This document shows positions 27,230 to 37,566 of a DNA stretch of 64,000 nt, piece by piece. The position numbers were made by a program, and so were the translations under genes. How positions within the stretch are numbered: the stretch's first letter is position 1; every line of letters begins with the position of its first letter. The DNA is from Enhygromyxa salina (GTDB lineage Bacteria; Myxococcota_A; Polyangia; Nannocystales; Nannocystaceae), in assembly GCF_000737335.2 (NCBI RefSeq), contig NZ_JMCC02000062.1, positions 1 through 64,000 on the forward strand. The letters run 5' to 3'. The notes under the pieces were generated by a model. It did not search any database and was not told where the DNA came from. It saw only the letters and a list, made by a program, of their open reading frames with translations.

Positions 27230-27982
27230 ATGTCGAGAATTCCGATCGTGTTGGTCTCGTGTCTGCTGCTCTCCACCCTTGCATGTGGGGCGCCTGCCGA
27301 CCCGGGCGCGAACGAGCAAGTCGCCAACAAGACGCCCGCGCCCGCGACAGCGGCCGAGCCCAAGCCGGCCGAGCCCGCACCGGTCACCCCTGCGCGAAGC
27401 GCCGAGCCTGCTGCCGTTGCACCAGCCGAGGAGCCGCCAACCGAGGAGCCGCCAGCCGAGGCCAACGTCGAAGCCCCAAGCGAGCCGGCCAGCGGATCCC
27501 CAACCGACTGGAAGCCGCCACCCGGCGCGGACATCCGCAGCGATGCCGTGATCGCACCGGGCACGCCGCCCGAGAACGCGGCGGCGTTCAAGAGCTTGCC
27601 CAACGCCAAGGGCGACGGCCCGCCGGTCAGCGCGATCGGGGCCAACGGGATCCACTTCGACAGCTTGGTCGTGGGTCGCGGGTTCGAGAAGAGTCGCTGC
27701 GTCGAGCCAACCGACACCTTTGACGTAGAGATCGACGACCGGGCCAACATCTGCCTACGGATCGTGCATCCCGCTGGCGCCGAAGAGACGCTCACGGTCA
27801 CGTGGGCCAAGACCGGCGGCCACGGATCGCGGACCAGCAAGGTCACCGTCAAGGACGCGCACGCCTACCTGACCCGCAGCTACCTGCCGCTCAAGAAGAC
27901 CGGCTACCAGGGCGAGTGGACCGCGACGATCACCACCGAAGACGGGACCGAGCTCGCTTCGGTGTCGTTCACGGTCAAGTGA
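27230..27982 (+). CDS. Lipoprotein with Pro/Glu/Ala-rich linker and DUF2914-like domain
   Basis: 250 aa. Signal peptide and lipobox LLLSTLAC (Cys19); a linker of about 85 residues rich in Ala, Pro and Glu, including a duplicated EEPP(T/A)E unit. The C-terminal domain SLVVGRGFEKSRCVEPTDTFDVEIDDRANICLRIVHPAGAEETLTVTWAKTGG...SYLPLKKTGYQGEWTATITTEDGTELASVSFTV matches the beta-sandwich pattern of DUF2914 proteins. Probably anchored in a membrane facing the periplasm. A TACAGT box lies at 27171-27176, giving a leader of about 45 nt. Confidence 0.75.
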   Translation: MSRIPIVLVSCLLLSTLACGAPADPGANEQVANKTPAPATAAEPKPAEPAPVTPARSAEPAAVAPAEEPPTEEPPAEANVEAPSEPASGSPTDWKPPPGADIRSDAVIAPGTPPENAAAFKSLPNAKGDGPPVSAIGANGIHFDSLVVGRGFEKSRCVEPTDTFDVEIDDRANICLRIVHPAGAEETLTVTWAKTGGHGSRTSKVTVKDAHAYLTRSYLPLKKTGYQGEWTATITTEDGTELASVSFTVK

Positions 27983-27994
27983 GCTTCAGCGGCT

Positions 27995-28669
27995 TCAGCG
28001 GGGGCTAGAGATCGTCTCGAGCGAGCCATCGCGGAGCATCGCGTCGCGTTGCTTCAGCACGATCTCGAGCTCTTGCGGCACGAACACCCGCGCGTCCCAA
28101 GGTGGCTGCTCGCGCGGGCGCTTGTTCATGATGCTGTCGGTGTAGCGCGAGTGCGGCAGCCCAAAGAAGTGGCCCAGCTCGTGGGCCATGACCACGTTGG
28201 AGCCGATCTGGGACAAGATGATCCAGCGCTTGTCGGTGTTGCTGCGCTGGCGCCAGTGGACCCCGCGGATCTGGGCGCCCGGTATGTCGACGTCGTCGAG
28301 CTGGGCGACCAGGTACACGTGGATCACGCCGCGGGTGAACTGTTGGCGACCGACCTCGTCGCGCTGATCCGCGGTGTGCATGACGGCAAACTCGGCCGAG
28401 ATCGCGTCGATGCCCACGACCGTGAAGCCGACATCGGCGGGCGCGAACAGCTTGAACGCGTGCTCGAGCTCGGCGGCCATCCACGCGGGGGTCTGCTCGG
28501 CCCCGTCCGCGAGGTGGAGCTGCAAGCCCACGCAGTAGCGTCGGTCAGGCGGGCAGGCCGGGGTCGCGTCGACGAAGCAGGCAAGGCGCGGCTCAACCGC
28601 GGGGTCGAGGACCGAGGGGCACTGCTGAGCGCCGAGCACCAGCGGCAGCATCACGAGCAGACCGAGCAC
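27995..28669 (-). CDS. Secreted zinc metalloprotease-like protein (HExxH...H)
   Basis: 224 aa. A short signal sequence (VLGLLVMLPLVLGAQQC) may include a lipobox. The catalytic motif is NVVMAHELGHFFGLPHSRYTDSIMNK: HExGHxxGLxH followed by a Met-turn-like SIMNK, the metzincin pattern. Four cysteines near the N-terminus (CPSVLD, LACFVD, CPPDRRYC) could form disulfides. The GTG at 28669 is preceded by TATAAC with an 8-nt gap; an ATG lies at 28651. It ends 13 nt from the DUF2914 lipoprotein gene in convergent orientation. The substrate is unknown. Confidence 0.78.
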   Translation of the reverse strand: MLGLLVMLPLVLGAQQCPSVLDPAVEPRLACFVDATPACPPDRRYCVGLQLHLADGAEQTPAWMAAELEHAFKLFAPADVGFTVVGIDAISAEFAVMHTADQRDEVGRQQFTRGVIHVYLVAQLDDVDIPGAQIRGVHWRQRSNTDKRWIILSQIGSNVVMAHELGHFFGLPHSRYTDSIMNKRPREQPPWDARVFVPQELEIVLKQRDAMLRDGSLETISSPR

Positions 28670-28750
28670 TGCGGGGGTTATACCCCGCTGGCTGGGAAAC
28701 CCAGCCCCAGCGCAATCGAGGATCCAGGGGACTGCGCTACCATCCGGTCG

Positions 28751-30082
28751 ATGCGAGAACATGGGGACGCGCCCGAGGACGAGCAGGAGATCCAGACGGT
28801 CCCCGAGGACGAGCCCGTCTCGCCCGACAGCGAGTCGTTCGACAGCGACTCCGGGATGCGCCGGATCGAGGTCGGCTCGGTGTTCTGCTCGGAGTGCGGG
28901 ACCCAAAACGGCGCGAGCGCGACGATCTGTCACAGCTGCGGCCGGCTGCTCGATCCGCTGGCCCAAGCCCAGCGCTCGACCGCGCCGGTTCGCAAGCTGC
29001 ACGGTGTCGTGGTCGCAACCGTCACGGGGATCAGCGTGGGCGCGGTGCTGCTCGCGTGGATGACCGGGCTGTCGATGCACCTCGAGGTCGCGGACGTGAT
29101 GCGGGTCGAAGGCGAGCGCTTGGTTCGGGTCGAGGTCCTGACGTCAAACGCGGATCTGTCCCAAGTGTTCGGGCTGGCCCTGGCGTTTGGGCTGGCGGGG
29201 CTGGTCGCCTCGATCGTGTTCGCGGGTCGGTACTTGCGCGAGGTCGTGCTCGGGGCCACCGCGGGTGTGTTCGCGCAGTTCGTGCTGTGGCTGTTCATGG
29301 CCCGCGCTGCGGGCGGGCACCTACGCAGTGACCTGTGGATCGCCGGCGATGGCTTCGTGTTGCGCGGCCCCGCGCCGATCCTGCTGACGCAGCTGCTGCT
29401 CTTGATGTTGTTCACCGCGATCCTGTTCGCGTTCGCGGGCTGGATCGCGCAAGAGCAGATCACCGGCAAGGCCACCTGCGTGCAGTGCCACAGCCGCTAC
29501 TCGCTGCGGCCGCGGCCGCCCGTGCGGTGTCCCAAATGCGACGCCGAGCAGGACCGCGACGGCGTGCAGTGGCCGTGGGTGATGCTCGTGGCGCTGGGGT
29601 GTTCGATCGCGTTCGCGCTGGTGGTCGTGTTCCTCCGCGAGCCGCTGGGGTTCGCGCTCGAGTGTCACGGGCAAATGTCAAAGGGCTGCATCGACGCCCG
29701 CGGCGACAGCAGCTTCACGATCTTCGTGACCGCCATGACCTCGCGGGACTTCACGTTCTGGGCGGTGGATCAGTGGCGCTACCTGGGCGTGACCGCGCCG
29801 CTGATGCTGGGCGCGCCCTTGTTGCTGACCTTCTTGGTCAAGCGCGGCTCGCGAGCGAGCGCGGGCGCGCTGGTGCCGATCAACTGGCTGCTGGCGACCT
29901 TCGTGGTGATGATCGCGCTTGGGGACCTAGGGGGCAGCGACGCGGGGTTCATCTTCTTGATGCGGATGCAGGTGCTGGCGCTGTTCTCGTGGGGCGCGGT
30001 CGGGGTGGTCGGCGTGCTGATCGGCGACAAGCTGCGCTACCGCAAGGGCTCGGCGTACCTCGACGAGATCGACGACGACTGA
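28751..30082 (+). CDS. Zinc-ribbon-containing polytopic membrane protein
   Basis: 443 aa. An acidic N-terminal tail is followed by zinc ribbon 1 (CSECGTQNGASATICHSCG, residues about 38-56), then four membrane segments, zinc ribbon 2 in a loop (CVQCHSRYSLRPRPPVRCPKC), and four more membrane segments. The two CxxC pairs face the cytoplasm if the N-terminus does. Such proteins are common and uncharacterised in myxobacteria. A TACCAT box (28738-28743) lies 7 nt before the ATG, favouring this start over the long upstream open frame. Divergent from the metalloprotease gene. Confidence 0.7.
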   Translation: MREHGDAPEDEQEIQTVPEDEPVSPDSESFDSDSGMRRIEVGSVFCSECGTQNGASATICHSCGRLLDPLAQAQRSTAPVRKLHGVVVATVTGISVGAVLLAWMTGLSMHLEVADVMRVEGERLVRVEVLTSNADLSQVFGLALAFGLAGLVASIVFAGRYLREVVLGATAGVFAQFVLWLFMARAAGGHLRSDLWIAGDGFVLRGPAPILLTQLLLLMLFTAILFAFAGWIAQEQITGKATCVQCHSRYSLRPRPPVRCPKCDAEQDRDGVQWPWVMLVALGCSIAFALVVVFLREPLGFALECHGQMSKGCIDARGDSSFTIFVTAMTSRDFTFWAVDQWRYLGVTAPLMLGAPLLLTFLVKRGSRASAGALVPINWLLATFVVMIALGDLGGSDAGFIFLMRMQVLALFSWGAVGVVGVLIGDKLRYRKGSAYLDEIDDD

Positions 30083-30097
30083 GGCTGTTGTCCGCGC

Positions 30098-30865
30098 TCA
30101 AGAGCGGCTGAGGCCGCCGGTGCCGTACATGATCAACGGCGGCGCGTTGTTGCGCTCATCGAGGATGCGCAGCTCGATCTGCGCGAGCTCCATCAAGAAC
30201 CCGAGCCCGCGCATGTACAGATCGTCGACGCAAAATCGCAGCTCGCCAAAGATCTCTGGGTCAGGACGAAAGCACACCCGCGTCCTTGTCTGTTGGCCGG
30301 GCTTGGGCGGATCTCGAGTCAGCGGGCACTCGGCCTCGCCGCGGTAGAACGCTTGGTGCCAGACGCCGTCGTCGCGGGTGATCTCGATCCGACACCAGTG
30401 GCTGAGCGCGCACGTGACGACCGGGGCCGCCAGGCTCTGCGTCAACATGACCTGGCCCTCGGCCGAGCGGCGCAGCCACGGCCAGCGCTGCAGCCCTCGA
30501 GCCGCGCGATCCGGATCGAAGCCGGGGCCTGTGTGGGTGACCATGGCGGACCCATCGGTCAACAACCGGATCTCCAAGCCCTCGCAGCGACCGTCGATCA
30601 CGTCGTCGATCGCAAACGACATCGCGCCTTCGAGCATGGTCCCGAGCGCCGCCGGGCGGGTGATGTCGCCGACCGAGGTGAACGGGTTGTCGCGGATGTT
30701 GGCGATGATGCGCAGCCGCTCGCGGGGGCGCCGGGGCTGACTGCTCACCCACACCCGCGAGGTGACCACGTCGTGCGACGCCGGCAACTCTTCGGGCGTA
30801 TCGAGTTTGCGCTCGTTGACCAGCCCGTCGAAGGCTTCACGCAACCGGTCTGCGACACCGCGCAC
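30098..30865 (-). CDS. Stand-alone GHKL-ATPase-like protein related to the GyrB N-terminus
   Basis: About 256 aa. The segment RPAALGTMLEGAMSFAIDDVIDGRCEGLEIRLLTDGSAMVTHTGPGFDPD parallels the GyrB/ParE ATP-binding core (the family has EVVDNSIDEA...DGS...DNGRGIP). The usual catalytic/ATP residues EvvDN and DNGRG are replaced by SFAIDDV and HTGPG. TRVCFRPDPEIF resembles the T-x-x-x-F-x-PD-x-x-I-F block. A topoisomerase subunit is excluded by length and missing domains. GTG 30865 lies 7 nt after a TACATT box (complement at 30873-30878); a GTG at 30871 is 6 nt upstream. ATP binding is doubtful. Confidence 0.6.
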   Translation of the reverse strand: MRGVADRLREAFDGLVNERKLDTPEELPASHDVVTSRVWVSSQPRRPRERLRIIANIRDNPFTSVGDITRPAALGTMLEGAMSFAIDDVIDGRCEGLEIRLLTDGSAMVTHTGPGFDPDRAARGLQRWPWLRRSAEGQVMLTQSLAAPVVTCALSHWCRIEITRDDGVWHQAFYRGEAECPLTRDPPKPGQQTRTRVCFRPDPEIFGELRFCVDDLYMRGLGFLMELAQIELRILDERNNAPPLIMYGTGGLSRS

Positions 30866-31027
30866 CCTCACAAATGTAACAGCATCCCAGACCGGCAGAT
30901 GCTCGACGCGCCGATGCCGGGTCGCGCTCGGTAGAGCGCAGCCAAGTCCTGACCAGCCCCGAGCCAGGCCGGGCGGTCGGCGTCACGCGGTCGAGCCCGC
31001 GGCCGCAATTGCTTGGCCCCCCCCGCG

Positions 31028-33004
<1,977 letters not shown>

Positions 33005-33091
33005 CGAGGTCAATGGTCGGCTATCGCGGCGCGCGACTCCACCGTATGCCAGAAATTTGCGCACGATGTCAGCTTGGTGGAGGGTGAGAGC

Positions 33092-34123
33092 ATGCGTCGG
33101 CTGCAGCTGATCATGCTCGTGGGCTTGGCGAGCCTGGTGTCGCTCGCGGGGCCCCGATCTACCGCGTGGGCGGGGCCCCGGGCGTACATCGTTCAGCGCG
33201 GTGACACGCTGTGGGAGCTGGCCGAGGACAACGGCTGCACGATCGAGCAGCTGCGCAAGGCCAACAAGCTGGACGTCGATGATCCGATCATCGTTGGCAA
33301 CCAGCTGGACCTCTCGGCCTGCTCGGGAGGTTCGGCGCAGGCGAGCACCGCCGGGCGTCGCTACGTCGTGGTGGCCGGCGACAGCCTATCCTCGATCGCG
33401 CGCAAGCACGGAACGACCGTCGCCGAGCTGCGCTCCCTCAACGACATCAAGGGCAACCTGATCAAGCTTGGCCAGCAGCTGCGGGTGCCGGGTCAGGCCA
33501 AGCGAACGGTGCGCTTGCTGGTCGGCCAGAGCCGCGGTCGGCCGGGCCACGGGTGGCTGTACCAGCCGAGTCAGCTGCCGCAGAGCTCGGCCTACTACCG
33601 GCGTCGGATCGAGCGGACCTGGGCGGCTGCGCACGTGATCGACCACACCGTCAACGCGGTGGCCGACGCTCGCGCTGCGTTTCCCAAGCTGCACCGGCTG
33701 GCGATCGGTGATCTGTCCGACAAGGACGGCGGGTCGCTCTCGGGCCACCACTCGCACCAATCGGGGCGCGACATCGACGTGGGGCTGTACTACCGCAAGG
33801 TCCCGGCCGGGTACCCAAGCGAGTTCGTGGTCGCGACCAAGGACAACTTCGACGCCGCCGCGACCTGGGCCCTGCTGGTCAGCTTCGTGCGTACGGCCGG
33901 GCGCGACGGCGGCGTCGAGAAGGTGTTCTTGGACTACGAGCTGCAGGGCTGGCTGTACGCGGCCGCGCGCAAGGACGGCTGGTCGAAGGCCAAGCTCCGC
34001 GACGTGTTTCAGTACCCCGATGGGCCCTACGCCGCGCATGGGATCGTGCGTCACGAGCCCAAGCACGACGACCACATCCACGTGCGCTTCACGTGCACGC
34101 CCGACGACGACGGCTGCAAGTAG
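33092..34123 (+). CDS. LysM-anchored penicillin-insensitive murein endopeptidase (MepA-like, M74)
   Basis: 343 aa. Signal peptide MRRLQLIMLVGLASLVSLAGPRSTAWA; two LysM repeats (AYIVQRGDTLWELAEDNGCTIEQLRKANKL and RYVVVAGDSLSSIARKHGTTVAELRSLNDI) that bind glycan; a peptidase domain with the zinc ligands HHSHQSGRDIDVGLYY and HDDHIHVRF, the MepA/LAS signature. It cleaves D-Ala-mDAP cross-links in the periplasm. MepA itself lacks LysM repeats, so this is a variant that targets itself to peptidoglycan. The ATG at 33092 is preceded by GGAGGGTGAGAG, the clearest Shine-Dalgarno sequence in the neighbourhood. Divergent from acs. Confidence 0.9.
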   Translation: MRRLQLIMLVGLASLVSLAGPRSTAWAGPRAYIVQRGDTLWELAEDNGCTIEQLRKANKLDVDDPIIVGNQLDLSACSGGSAQASTAGRRYVVVAGDSLSSIARKHGTTVAELRSLNDIKGNLIKLGQQLRVPGQAKRTVRLLVGQSRGRPGHGWLYQPSQLPQSSAYYRRRIERTWAAAHVIDHTVNAVADARAAFPKLHRLAIGDLSDKDGGSLSGHHSHQSGRDIDVGLYYRKVPAGYPSEFVVATKDNFDAAATWALLVSFVRTAGRDGGVEKVFLDYELQGWLYAAARKDGWSKAKLRDVFQYPDGPYAAHGIVRHEPKHDDHIHVRFTCTPDDDGCK

Positions 34124-34209
34124 GCGGGCGCGATCAGTCGCACGGGGCCGGGCGCATGTGTCGGCTGGTCCAGCTCGACACGACCTTCCGACCCATGCAA
34201 AACAGGTCC

Positions 34210-35580
34210 ATGTCGGTCAGCCGCTCCCACAATTTTTCGCGATCTTTCGCGTGGCTGGCGATGCTGCTTGGCGCTTGCACCAGCGTCACGCCGCCCCCGG
34301 GGGAGGCGTCCAAACCCTCTCCCACGCGCAGCCCACCGGTAGACGAGACCCCCAGCGCTGCGCCGACGCCCGCGAGCGACCTGACGATCCGCTCGCCTCC
34401 AGTCGACGATCCCGGCACGCCCACGGTCGACCCCAGCGAGCGGCTCGACGCCCCTGCGCGCTACGAAGGCCTGGTGCTCCGCGCGGCGCTCCCGATCCGG
34501 GCTCGCTACGCAAACTTGGTCTACGAGGGCAACAACAAGCACTTTCGCGCCGAGCCGGACGCGGCGGGGCTGTTTCGATCTGGCGACGAGACGGCCGCGG
34601 ACTGGCGTCGCTTCGCCGCGGGAGTTGGCGGCTTGGTCGTGCTGCGTGACTCGTTGTTCTCGCAGCAAGATCACCCCGTCGCCCAGCGGCCGCGGGCGCT
34701 CATGATGTCGCCAAGCTGGGTCACCGTCGCGGTCGCGCAGACGCTCGCCAACCGCCCGCTGACCGCCCCACGCAGCGCGCCGATCGACGACGACGCCGCG
34801 TGGGCGGGCACCGACATCAACGCCTATTTTGGCTCGTTCCCCGTCAGTGAGCGGCTGTTTGGTGACGCGACGCGACCGCTCGCAACGGCCGACGCCAGCG
34901 CCCGACTGCAGATCCAAAACGCCAGGGTCTCGATGCAGATGTTGGCCGCCGCGGCCCAGGCGATGATCGACGCGGCCCCGCGCGGCGCCGAAGCGGTCGC
35001 GCAAGCCGGCGCCGAGTGGATCGCAGCCTCGGATCGCAGCTACTTTGGCGCCGAGCTGCGCCGCGACAAGATCATCCCGATCTTCGTGGAGAACCCCAAC
35101 GAGCACGAGCTGCGCGACGAAGGCAAGGGGCTTGGCGTGTGGGGTTGGGAGCTCGCGCCGCAGGCCTTGGCGATCACCCGGCGCGTCGTCTACGGCCGGC
35201 GCTTGCTCGATGGGGCGCTCGCGGTCGAGCGCTATGATCTGCGCTTCGAGGCCGAACAGGATCGTGCGATCGCCCTGCTCGAGGAGCTGGTCCCGCGCGA
35301 CTCCAGCGGGCACCCGCTGTGGCTGTGGGTCAACGGCGGCACCGACGGCCACGGCAAGGGTGACCCGGCGGTGCCCTACATCAAGGACTTCCAGGCCAAG
35401 ATCGCCGCCGCCAACATCGAGGTCTCGCGCGTGGTGCTGCTGAGCAAGCCCAGCGTGCGCCCGTGGGGTGCCGACGGCAAGCAAGTCCTCGAGACCGAGG
35501 TTGATCGCTACGCGAAGCTGGGCATCCCGCTGAGCGTGCAGCTGCAGACCCAGCAACTACAGAAGCTGATCGCCGACTGA
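34210..35580 (+). CDS. Large lipoprotein of unknown function
   Basis: 456 aa. Basic start and hydrophobic stretch ending in the lipobox MLLGACTS; then a Pro/Thr-rich linker with a repeated SPPVD(E/D) unit. The mature domain (about residues 80-456) is not recognised: it is alpha/beta, with motifs such as LFSQQDHPVAQRPRALMMSPSWVTVAVAQTLANRP, IIPIFVENPNEHELRDEGKGLGVWGWELAPQALAITRRVVYGRRL and WVNGGTDGHGKGDPAVPYIKDF. No catalytic signature is visible. It follows the LysM peptidase gene after 86 nt. The start was chosen for the compact signal peptide; ATG 34195 is an alternative. Confidence 0.65.
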   Translation: MSVSRSHNFSRSFAWLAMLLGACTSVTPPPGEASKPSPTRSPPVDETPSAAPTPASDLTIRSPPVDDPGTPTVDPSERLDAPARYEGLVLRAALPIRARYANLVYEGNNKHFRAEPDAAGLFRSGDETAADWRRFAAGVGGLVVLRDSLFSQQDHPVAQRPRALMMSPSWVTVAVAQTLANRPLTAPRSAPIDDDAAWAGTDINAYFGSFPVSERLFGDATRPLATADASARLQIQNARVSMQMLAAAAQAMIDAAPRGAEAVAQAGAEWIAASDRSYFGAELRRDKIIPIFVENPNEHELRDEGKGLGVWGWELAPQALAITRRVVYGRRLLDGALAVERYDLRFEAEQDRAIALLEELVPRDSSGHPLWLWVNGGTDGHGKGDPAVPYIKDFQAKIAAANIEVSRVVLLSKPSVRPWGADGKQVLETEVDRYAKLGIPLSVQLQTQQLQKLIAD

Positions 35581-35659
35581 GCTTCGCGGCCCGCTAGGGC
35601 TAGGGCTAGGACGGCGAGGTGCCCGCGAGCACCTCGCCCGAGCTGAAGCCAGATACCGG

Positions 35660-37159
35660 TCAGAGCGCCGCGCTCACGTCGGCGTGGCGGTCTGCGATGT
35701 GATCCGCGATCGCGTTGTTGCCCCCCGAGATCGAGCTCTCGAACGCGGCGTCGCTGTTCAAGAAGGTGTACCCGGGCTGCTCCCCGTCCGCGCCCACGAC
35801 GTAGGGCGTGATCAGATCGTGATAGGTCTGCGCCAGCGCCGTCGTCGTCTGCAGGTCAAACGCCCCCGTCTGCAGGTCGAGGAGCTTGTCTCGGTACGCC
35901 GCGCTGTAGACCTCGTCGTCGAGCAGCCGACGGATCATGGGCCACTGCGCGCTGATCTCATCGAGGAGCACCGAGTCAGACCCACCGCCCGGCCCGCCGC
36001 CGCCGCCACCCGGCCCAGGCCCGCCGCCGCCACCTTGGATCAGCAGCGACTCGTTGAGGTCCCAAGGGATCCACTTGATCAGCCCATCCGAGGGATCCGC
36101 GTACAGATAGTAGTTGTGCGTCATCCACCCATAGCTGTCCCAGTTGACGATCGACTGGTTGACCGCGAGCAGCGTCAAGAACCCATCCACGTCAAACACC
36201 GACTCGAGCTCGGCGCGCCACTGCGCTCCGCTGCCGCTGTTGAGCACGCTGATCAACTCCTCCACGTCGGCATAGTCAGCTAGCTCTTCGTTGGTCTTCT
36301 TGATCATGCTGTCGGCGTCAAAGCTCTGGAGCCGCGCGCCCGCGCCATCGGGCTTGTAGAGGTTGCCGCTGGCGTCGGCGAATTGTGTGTCGAGCATCTT
36401 GTTCGAGGGATCCTCGATCATCGTGTACAGACCCCAGTAGGTCGGCCCCTGGCCAACGTCCACGTAGATGCGCACGAACGCCGAGCGGGCCACCGGAACC
36501 CCCGCGGCCCGAAAAATATCGCCGGCCAGCTTGTCGCGGATCAGCGAGTTATCCTTGTAGGCGTTCGAGAAGGTCATCTTCTTGAACCCGTAGAAGCGCT
36601 GGTCGACCAGCTCGGGGTTGTCCGCTTCGTACTCGTCAAATTTGAAGCGCAGCGCGAGCTTGTCGATGCCCTGGTTGGTCGCGGAGTGGAGCGAGGAGTT
36701 GCCTTTGTAGCGGACCCCGACCTGCCACCAGGTCTTGCCGTCGTACGCGACGTCGGCGGGGACGTAGATCGGGTCGAGGTTCCAGTTGTTGTTGGCCGCC
36801 ATGTCGTCCAAGTCGGACCGCATGTCCGCGTAGTCCAGGGGGTCGATCGTGAGATCGAGCCGCTGAACCTTGGTGTCGTCGAACAGCCGGTCGTAGTCGG
36901 GCGTCGCCCCCTTGCAGTGGCTGTCGCGGCCCCAACCATCGGGCCGGACCAGGTCCGCCGGGTCATCGTCACACAGGCCCGCGCCGCCGTCGGTGCCGTT
37001 GTCAGAGCTGTCGGAGCTGTCGGCCTCCTCGGTTCCGTCGGTCTCGCCGGTTCCTGCCTTGCCGGTTCCTGCCTCGGAGTCGGCGAGCCCCGGATCATCG
37101 CCGCACGCGAGCGTCAGAGTACAGAGCAAGACCAAGGACGAGAGCCGTATGAGCTGCAT
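35660..37159 (-). CDS. CotH-kinase-like lipoprotein
   Basis: 499 aa. Lipobox LCTLTLACGDD; an acidic Ser/Asp/Gly linker with a Cys pair (GLCDDDPADL...SHCKG). The CotH core is clear: TWWQVGVRYKGNSSLHSATNQGIDKLALRFKFDEYEADNPELVDQRFYGFKKMTFSNAYKDNSLIRDKLAGDIFRAAGVPVARSAFVRIYVD, then WGLYTMIEDPSNKML and SIVNWDSYGWMTHNYYLYADPSDGLIKWIPWDLNESL. Spore-coat CotH proteins are protein kinases; exported relatives in myxobacteria may phosphorylate surface proteins or act on calcium. A Gly/Pro-rich loop (residues about 390-410) interrupts the domain. A GCTAAT box lies 9 nt before the ATG. Confidence 0.87.
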   Translation of the reverse strand: MQLIRLSSLVLLCTLTLACGDDPGLADSEAGTGKAGTGETDGTEEADSSDSSDNGTDGGAGLCDDDPADLVRPDGWGRDSHCKGATPDYDRLFDDTKVQRLDLTIDPLDYADMRSDLDDMAANNNWNLDPIYVPADVAYDGKTWWQVGVRYKGNSSLHSATNQGIDKLALRFKFDEYEADNPELVDQRFYGFKKMTFSNAYKDNSLIRDKLAGDIFRAAGVPVARSAFVRIYVDVGQGPTYWGLYTMIEDPSNKMLDTQFADASGNLYKPDGAGARLQSFDADSMIKKTNEELADYADVEELISVLNSGSGAQWRAELESVFDVDGFLTLLAVNQSIVNWDSYGWMTHNYYLYADPSDGLIKWIPWDLNESLLIQGGGGGPGPGGGGGGPGGGSDSVLLDEISAQWPMIRRLLDDEVYSAAYRDKLLDLQTGAFDLQTTTALAQTYHDLITPYVVGADGEQPGYTFLNSDAAFESSISGGNNAIADHIADRHADVSAAL

Positions 37160-37332
37160 GGACCGGGCGATTAGCAGGTTCCATGCCACGGCGCAGGCGC
37201 AGCTGTGTTCAGCTCGGGCGAGCGGAACACACCGGCCAAATCCGCGGGTTTCGCCCTACCGTGGCAGGTTCCGCACGTGCTGCTGCGGATCACGCATGAC
37301 CACGACGCGCCGCCGTCAGGCTACGATGGCGT

Positions 37333-37521
37333 GTGCGACGCCTTCTCGCCCCGCTCACCCTCGCCCTGTTCCTGCTGACCCCCGCGCTCGCGCTCGCTGA
37401 CCTCGCGCCTTCGGGCGGGTGCAACCGCTGCAGCGTCGACGACGAGGTCACCCAGGGGACGGCCGTGTTTGCCGTGGTCGGGTTCATCGGTCTGCTCGCG
37501 CTCCGCCGTCGCGGGGGTTGA
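37333..37521 (+). CDS. Minimal MYXO-CTERM-like exported protein
   Basis: 62 aa, almost only sorting signals: a signal peptide (RRLLAPLTLALFLLTPALALA), a short mature segment with two cysteines (GGCNRCSVDDE), a C-terminal membrane segment (GTAVFAVVGFIGLLALRR) and a basic tail (RRRGG). The order Cys-motif, helix, basic residues matches MYXO-CTERM sorting tails, but with almost no cargo between the signals. GTG start at 37333; a TACGAT box lies 5 nt upstream (37322-37327). It might be a tiny surface lipopeptide or a decoy/substrate of the sorting machinery. Confidence 0.6.
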   Translation: MRRLLAPLTLALFLLTPALALADLAPSGGCNRCSVDDEVTQGTAVFAVVGFIGLLALRRRGG

Positions 37522-37566
37522 GCGCGGCCCGATGCTCACGACCCGAAGACCTACCCTGGGATCACC

